A stretch of 64,000 nt of DNA from positions 310,001 to 374,000 of the forward strand of contig NZ_PJIK01000003.1 of the NCBI RefSeq assembly GCF_002929275.1. The letters are read 5' to 3'. The position numbers were made by a program, and so were the translations under genes. The DNA is from Arthrobacter sp. ZGTC131 (lineage in GTDB: Bacteria > Actinomycetota > Actinomycetes > Actinomycetales > Micrococcaceae). The notes under the pieces are model-generated. The model did not search any database. It was not told the origin of the DNA and saw only the letters and a program-made list of their open reading frames with translations. Shown here piece after piece: positions 59,541-64,000 of this stretch. Positions within the stretch are counted from its first letter, which is position 1; each line of letters begins with the position of its first letter.

Positions 59541-62500
59541 CTAGATCAGCGAATCGGACAGGTGGTTCGGCGTTCCGAAGCGGTGCGCCGTGATGCTGAC
59601 GGCCTGCTCGTGCAGGTACGGAAGCATCTCGATGCGCCCGGCCTCCGTCACCTCGTGCGCGTAGATGGCCAGGTCCGGGCGGCCGCCCGTCGCCTCGGCC
59701 AGTGCCGCCGCGGAGCCCCCGATCAGGCGGATGCGGGCGCCGGACAGTTTGCCGGCGGCGGCGAGCCTGCCCGCGGAGGCCAGCCACGCGGCGTCGTCCT
59801 CCGCCGTGACGGCGATGTCCAGGCCGGTCAGTACGGCACGCAACTGCGCCGGAAGTTCGACGCCGGTGGAGACGGTCAGGCGCGAGCCGGCAAGTACGCC
59901 GGCGGCTACTGTCCGGACGAGCGCGGGGAGGGATCCGCCGTCGGACAGCCGGACGGTGACCGGCAGGGCACGGTAACGGAAGATGTTCCGCTCGGCACCG
60001 AGTCCGGACACGTCCTTGGCCGTACCGAATTCGTCAGCCCAGGCGAGGGCGTCGGAGCCCAGTGCCCGCTGCAGCTGGCCGAGCTCGGCGGCCGTGAATT
60101 CACTCTTCACGGAATCCACGAGACGCCGCACGCCCTGGCTGGAAATGCGGGCCGTTGAGCCCTGCGCGCTTTCCTTGCTGGTCCAGTCGCCGAGGCCGGC
60201 GAGGTAGTTGGGCCCGCCCGCCTTGGTTCCGGCGCCGACCGCTGACTTCTTCCAGCCGCCGAACGGCTGGCGCTGCACGATGGCCCCGGTGATGCCGCGG
60301 TTGACGTACAGGTTTCCGGCCTGGATGGTGTCCAGCCACAGTCCGAGTTCCTCGGTGTTGAGGGAGTGCAAGCCCGCGGTGAGGCCGTATTCGATCTGGT
60401 TCTGGAGGGCGATGGCTTCTTCGAGGGTCTCGGCGGTCATGACACCCAGGACCGGGCCGAAGAATTCGGTCAGGTGGAAGTAGGACCCGCGGCGCACGCC
60501 GTAGCGGACGCCCGGGCTCCACAGCCTGCCGGTGGTGTCCAGCTTCCGCGGCTCAACGGCCCAGTTCTCGCCTTCACCCAGCGTGGTGAGCGCGTTGAGC
60601 AGCTTGCCGCTGGCGGGCTCGATGATCGGGCCCATCTGGCTCGTGGGGTCTTCCGGGTAGCCCACCTTCAGGGAGGTCACGGCGTCGATCAGCTGGTTGT
60701 GGAACCGCTTGGACTTGGCCACAGAGCCCACCAGGATCACCAGCGACGCGGCCGAGCACTTCTGCCCGGCGTGCCCGAACGCGGAGTAGGCCACGTCCTT
60801 GGCGGCGAGGTCCAGGTCCGCGCTCGGGGTCACGATGATGGCGTTCTTGCCGCTGGTCTCGGCCAGGAGCGGCAGGTCCTTGCGGAAGGACCGGAACAGC
60901 TCAGCCGTCTCGTAGCCGCCGGTGAGGATCACGCGGTCCACGGACGGGTGCGAAATCAGCTGCTGGCCGAGCTCACGTTCGCCCAGCTGCACCATGGTCA
61001 GCACGTCGCGGGGCACGCCGGCCTCCCACAGGGCTTCGATCATGACGGCGCCGCTGCGGCGGGCCTGCTTGGCAGGTTTGATGACGACGGCGGAGCCGGC
61101 GGCGAGCGCCGCGAGGGTGGAACCGGCGGGGATGGCCACCGGGAAGTTCCACGGCGGGGTCACCACGGTGAGCTTCGCCGGAACGAAGGTGGCGCCGTCG
61201 ACGTCGTCGAGCTTGCGTGCCGACTCGGCGTAGTAGTGGGCGAAGTCCACAGCCTCGCTGACCTCGGGGTCGCCCTGGTCGATGGTCTTGCCGGTCTCGC
61301 TGGCCATGACCTCGAGCAGGTCCGCACGGCGGGCCTCGAGGGTTTCGCCGGCCCGGTGCAGGATCTCGGCACGTTCGGCCCCGGACAGTGCGCCCCAGGC
61401 CTTGCCCTTTTCGACGGCGGTTTCGATCACCGTGTTGAGCGTTTCGGCGTCAGAGATGGTCGCGGCCGCCACGGAGGCGTTGCCCAGGGTCGACGCCGGA
61501 ACGCGGTCCAGGATGGCGCGGCCCCAGTCACGGTTGGCGGGCAGGGACGGGTCAGTGTCCGGGGTGTTCCGGAAGCCGTCGTGGGGCATCGGCTCGGCCG
61601 GGAGGCTGCGGTTCTGCCGGCGGTTCGGCGCCGGAACGTCGTCGTCGAGTTCTGCAAGGGAGGACAGGAAGCGCTGCTTTTCGCGCTCGAACAGTGCCTC
61701 GTTCTCGCTGAGTTCAAAGACTGCGGACATGAAGTTGTCCTGGCTGGCGCCCTCTTCGAGGCGGCGGATCAGGTAGGCGATGGCGACGTCAAACTCCGCC
61801 GGGTGCACCACGGGGGTGTAGAGCAGCAGCGATCCGACATCCTTCTTCACGGCTTCAGCCTGGCCCTGCGCCATGCCGAGGAGCATCTCGAATTCGATGC
61901 CGGCTTCCACGCCGCGCTGCTTGGCCAGGAGCCAGGCGAAGGCGATGTCGAAGAGGTTGTGGCCGGCCACGCCGATCCGGATGTTCGTGATCCGGTCCGG
62001 GTGCAGCGAGTAGTTGATGACCCGCTTGTAGTTGGTGTCCGAATCCTGCTTGGTGCCCCATGTGGCCAGCGGCCAGTCGTGCAGCGAGGACTCCACCTGC
62101 TCCATGGGCAGGTTGGCGCCCTTGACCACGCGGACCTTGATGGCGGCGCCGCCGTCGGCACGGCGGGCAGCGGCCCAGTCCTGCAGGCGGATCATGGCGG
62201 ACAGCGCGTCCGGAAGATAGGCCTGCAGCACGATGCCGGCCTCGAGGTTCTTGAACTCCGGCTTGTCGAGGATCCGGGTGAAGACCGCGATGGTCATGTC
62301 CAGGTCCTTGTATTCCTCCATGTCCAGGTTGATGAACTTGGCGTCGGGGAACGAGGCCGCGCGGGCGAACAGCGGGGTGAGCTTTTCGACGACGTGTTCC
62401 ACGGCCTCATCGAAGGCCCAGGCGGAGTGCGGCGCCACCGTGGAGGACACCTTGATGGACACGTAGTCGACGTCGGGGCGGGCCAGCAGCGTGTGGGTGC

Positions 62501-63062
62501 CCTCGAGCCGGCGGGATGCCTCGTGCTCGCCCAGGACAGCCTCGCCGAGGAGGTTCACGTTGAGCTTGATGCCGTCCTTGCGGATCTTGGCGATGGCCGG
62601 GCCCAGCTTTGCCTCGGTGGCGTCGACGATGAGGTGACCCACCATTTCACGGAGGACGCGGCGGGCGATCGGAATGACCACCTGCGGCAGGACCGGGGCC
62701 ATGGTGCCGCCGAGCCGCACGGCGCTGCGCATGTGCCACGGCAGGAAGGCCGGAACCTTCGGGGCGAGGGCGGCCAGGTTGCGGGCGGCCACGTGCAGGT
62801 CTTCCGGACGGACCACGCCGTCCACGAAGCCCACCGTGAACTCCAGGCCGTTCGGGTCCTTGAGGACGCCGGCGAGCTGTTCAGCGGAGGCGTCGACGGG
62901 GACCTTGGCGGCCTCCGTAAGCCAGCGGCGCACCAGTGCGGTGGCTTCGCTGGCCAGGGCTGTGGCCTCGGCGACGTCGGAGCCGGCCGGGCGGGTGGCG
63001 ACGGCGCGGGTCTCAGCGGCGTCCTTGCCTGAAACACGGTGATCCGTTGCGGTGTGGGTCAT
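59541..63062 (-). CDS. putA: bifunctional proline dehydrogenase / L-glutamate gamma-semialdehyde dehydrogenase
   Basis: An 1173-aa protein. Residues 60-480 are the FAD-linked proline dehydrogenase barrel (VDYVSIKVSSTVAPHSAW, FINLDMEEYKDLDMTIAVFT, IRIGVAGHNLFDIAFAWLL). Residues 530-1000 are the NAD-linked P5C dehydrogenase, with Glu in LLAETSGKNAIIV and catalytic Cys in GHAGQKCSAASLVILVG. The last 170 residues form a C-terminal domain of the long PutA type. There is no N-terminal DNA-binding domain, so it is an enzyme only. It oxidises proline to glutamate. The APC permease gene upstream on the same strand may import substrate, although a terminator-like hairpin lies between them. Confidence 0.95.
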   Translation of the reverse strand: MTHTATDHRVSGKDAAETRAVATRPAGSDVAEATALASEATALVRRWLTEAAKVPVDASAEQLAGVLKDPNGLEFTVGFVDGVVRPEDLHVAARNLAALAPKVPAFLPWHMRSAVRLGGTMAPVLPQVVIPIARRVLREMVGHLIVDATEAKLGPAIAKIRKDGIKLNVNLLGEAVLGEHEASRRLEGTHTLLARPDVDYVSIKVSSTVAPHSAWAFDEAVEHVVEKLTPLFARAASFPDAKFINLDMEEYKDLDMTIAVFTRILDKPEFKNLEAGIVLQAYLPDALSAMIRLQDWAAARRADGGAAIKVRVVKGANLPMEQVESSLHDWPLATWGTKQDSDTNYKRVINYSLHPDRITNIRIGVAGHNLFDIAFAWLLAKQRGVEAGIEFEMLLGMAQGQAEAVKKDVGSLLLYTPVVHPAEFDVAIAYLIRRLEEGASQDNFMSAVFELSENEALFEREKQRFLSSLAELDDDVPAPNRRQNRSLPAEPMPHDGFRNTPDTDPSLPANRDWGRAILDRVPASTLGNASVAAATISDAETLNTVIETAVEKGKAWGALSGAERAEILHRAGETLEARRADLLEVMASETGKTIDQGDPEVSEAVDFAHYYAESARKLDDVDGATFVPAKLTVVTPPWNFPVAIPAGSTLAALAAGSAVVIKPAKQARRSGAVMIEALWEAGVPRDVLTMVQLGERELGQQLISHPSVDRVILTGGYETAELFRSFRKDLPLLAETSGKNAIIVTPSADLDLAAKDVAYSAFGHAGQKCSAASLVILVGSVAKSKRFHNQLIDAVTSLKVGYPEDPTSQMGPIIEPASGKLLNALTTLGEGENWAVEPRKLDTTGRLWSPGVRYGVRRGSYFHLTEFFGPVLGVMTAETLEEAIALQNQIEYGLTAGLHSLNTEELGLWLDTIQAGNLYVNRGITGAIVQRQPFGGWKKSAVGAGTKAGGPNYLAGLGDWTSKESAQGSTARISSQGVRRLVDSVKSEFTAAELGQLQRALGSDALAWADEFGTAKDVSGLGAERNIFRYRALPVTVRLSDGGSLPALVRTVAAGVLAGSRLTVSTGVELPAQLRAVLTGLDIAVTAEDDAAWLASAGRLAAAGKLSGARIRLIGGSAAALAEATGGRPDLAIYAHEVTEAGRIEMLPYLHEQAVSITAHRFGTPNHLSDSLI

Positions 63063-63250
63063 GGCTTTTCTCGTTCTTTCCGTGGGTGGTGACCGTCTTA
63101 CTCATCAGTATGAGCCTGCAATCACATAAGATAAAGCGATGTTTTCTGAGCAATACAGGTTAGTAAAACCAAATGCTCAAAATCCCGTCCGACCGTTCGG
63201 AAAACCGCGGAAAACCGAGCCTTTTCCACCGCCCAAACCACGCCCTCCCA

Positions 63251-63492
63251 CTTTCCCGGCGGCTCCCCCAGACGCTCTCGCACTTCCCGGCGCCTCCCCC
63301 CCCAGACGCTCTCTCACTTCCCGGCGCCTCCCCCAGACGCGTTCCCACCTCCCGGCGGCTCCCCCGGACGCTCTCTCACTTCCTGCAGAGAAAGCACGAA
63401 CCCCCTCTCACGGGGTGAGAGGGGGTTCGTCCATATCGCTCAACATGCGAGAGAGCGTCCTGTGATTTGCTGCAGGAGGTGAGAGAGCGTTC
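63251..63492. repeat. tandem GACGCTCTCTCACTTCC repeats with inverted partner copies
   Basis: The 436-base gap between putA and the permease is mainly repeat. Four units of 30-35 bases run from 63251 to 63380, each with a CGGC(G/C)CCTCCCC-like block followed by GACGCTCTCTCAC or a variant. A 22-base part of the last unit (63367-63388) recurs inverted at 63470-63491 with 20 of 22 matches, and a shorter inverted copy is at 63447-63462. A strong hairpin (63396-63430) lies between the arms. The sequence from 63063 to 63250 shows nothing recognisable beyond presumed putA promoter. Confidence 0.8.
63396..63430 (-). terminator. strong hairpin behind the permease gene
   Basis: ACGAACCCCCTCTCA (63396-63410) pairs perfectly with 63416-63430 across a 5-base loop, making a 15-base stem. 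It lies about 70 bases after the permease stop, upstream of putA on the same strand. No long T run follows, so it could instead protect a transcript end or partly terminate between the two genes. Confidence 0.65.
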
Positions 63493-63498
63493 GGGTTG

Positions 63499-64000
63499 CT
63501 AGGTCACGGGGGTGTGCATCTCCACGGCCTCTTCATGCCGCGGGCTGTTCGGGTTCATCAGCGAGTGCCTGCGGCCGTAGCCGAAGTAGATGACCAGCCC
63601 GATGACAAGCCAAATGCCGAAGCGCATCCAGGTCTCCCAGTGCAGCTGGAACATCAGGAGCGCCGAAGCAAGGACACCGAAGGCGGGAACCACCGGCATG
63701 AGCGGCAGGCGGAACGTGCGCGGTGCGTCCGGCTTCTTGTAGCGGAAGATGATCACCGCCAAGCACACCACCACGAACGCGGCCAGGATGCCGATGTTGG
63801 TGAGGTCGGCCACGGCCTTGATGGGAAACACGCCGGCAAGCAGGGCGGAGGCGATGCCGCCGATCCACGTGACGCGCTGCGGGGTGCCGTGCCGGTCTGT
63901 CTTCGAGAACCAGCCCGGCAGGAGTCCGTCGCGGCTCATGGAGAACCACACGCGGGTGACACCCAGGAGGAAGGTGAGCATCACGGTAAGGATGGACAGC
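63499..64000 (-). CDS. APC family amino acid permease, 5' end cut by window
   Basis: Only the last 167 codons are seen; the frame runs open into base 64000. It contains TVMLTFLLGVTRVWFSMSRD, GLLPGWFSKTDRHGTPQRVT and then four hydrophobic helices and a soluble tail. The RVWFSMSRDGLLPGWF block is typical of the cationic amino acid transporter (YfnA/CAT-like) branch of the APC superfamily. Its stop is at 63499, 437 bases ahead of putA on the same strand. The amino acid transported cannot be fixed from the C-terminus. Confidence 0.85.
   Translation of the reverse strand, partial: LSILTVMLTFLLGVTRVWFSMSRDGLLPGWFSKTDRHGTPQRVTWIGGIASALLAGVFPIKAVADLTNIGILAAFVVVCLAVIIFRYKKPDAPRTFRLPLMPVVPAFGVLASALLMFQLHWETWMRFGIWLVIGLVIYFGYGRRHSLMNPNSPRHEEAVEMHTPVT

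Noticed and set aside
60366-63032. 888-codon open frame on the plus strand opposite putA
   Set aside because: Composition is Arg/Gly/His/Gln-heavy with no domain signature. It is the complement frame that stays open because of the high third-position GC of putA.
63251-63380. Possible CRISPR array from regular repeats
   Set aside because: Units are about 30-35 bases with no unique spacers between them, and there are no cas genes. It is a simple tandem repeat.

Overview
The window is a high-GC chromosomal segment from an actinobacterium. It is most likely a member of the Micrococcaceae of the Arthrobacter/Pseudarthrobacter type. The reasons are the fused OleB-OleC protein, a SAM-IV-type riboswitch ahead of a homoserine sulfhydrylase operon, a single-chain proline dehydrogenase/P5C dehydrogenase, an XRE-MurA fusion, many GTG/TTG starts, and small DUF proteins common in soil actinobacteria. 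Almost all of it is ordinary, densely packed chromosome. Genes cut by the window edges are a DUF2306 membrane protein at base 1 and an APC-family permease at base 64000.

Layout. Bases 1-8311 hold small regulatory/membrane-protein modules: a MalT-type LuxR regulator with two membrane proteins, a TetR regulator divergent from a DUF4386 protein with a palindromic operator, an XRE-cupin regulator divergent from a thioredoxin-reductase-like flavoprotein, and a pseudogene broken by two frameshifts. Bases 8430-13164 hold oleA-oleBC-oleD for long-chain olefin synthesis by head-to-head condensation of fatty acyl chains. Next come a CsbD stress protein and a patchwork of gene scraps, including conjugative coupling protein and DUF1016 fragments. 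Bases 15118-21892 hold cardiolipin synthase, aminodeoxychorismate lyase, a hydrolase, a secreted glycerophosphodiesterase and a degenerate EAL protein.

Bases 21948-28190 are the most interesting metabolic block. An operon of a flavin monooxygenase, a MIO-loop-variant ammonia-lyase homologue and a cysteine-synthase-family enzyme stands divergent from a SAM-riboswitch operon of DUF1737, rhodanese and O-succinylhomoserine sulfhydrylase. Together they suggest sulfur assimilation or scavenging. An iron-box-like site then precedes an unusual adenylation/carrier/acyltransferase fusion (28622-31222). Bases 31882-35103 carry a racemase-like protein, a carboxylate-amine ligase and an XRE-MurA fusion, with two large palindromic repeats between genes. 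Bases 36305-39550 are a TPP-riboswitch-controlled ECF vitamin transporter of the YkoEDC type.

Bases 42038-48499 hold a complete Mrp Na+/H+ antiporter operon (mrpA with fused B, then C, D, E, F, G). A second K+/H+ antiporter with its RCK_C subunit lies at 50197-51869. The remainder carries dCTP deaminase, a secreted CAP-domain/FG-GAP protein, tRNA-Gly(CCC), an alanine-dehydrogenase-like enzyme, an MFS exporter with a divergent LysR regulator, and putA beside the truncated permease. A family of short intergenic repeats with a GCGCGAAC core recurs at about 32.0, 33.5 and 50.1 kb. A different repeat array with a strong hairpin separates the permease from putA.
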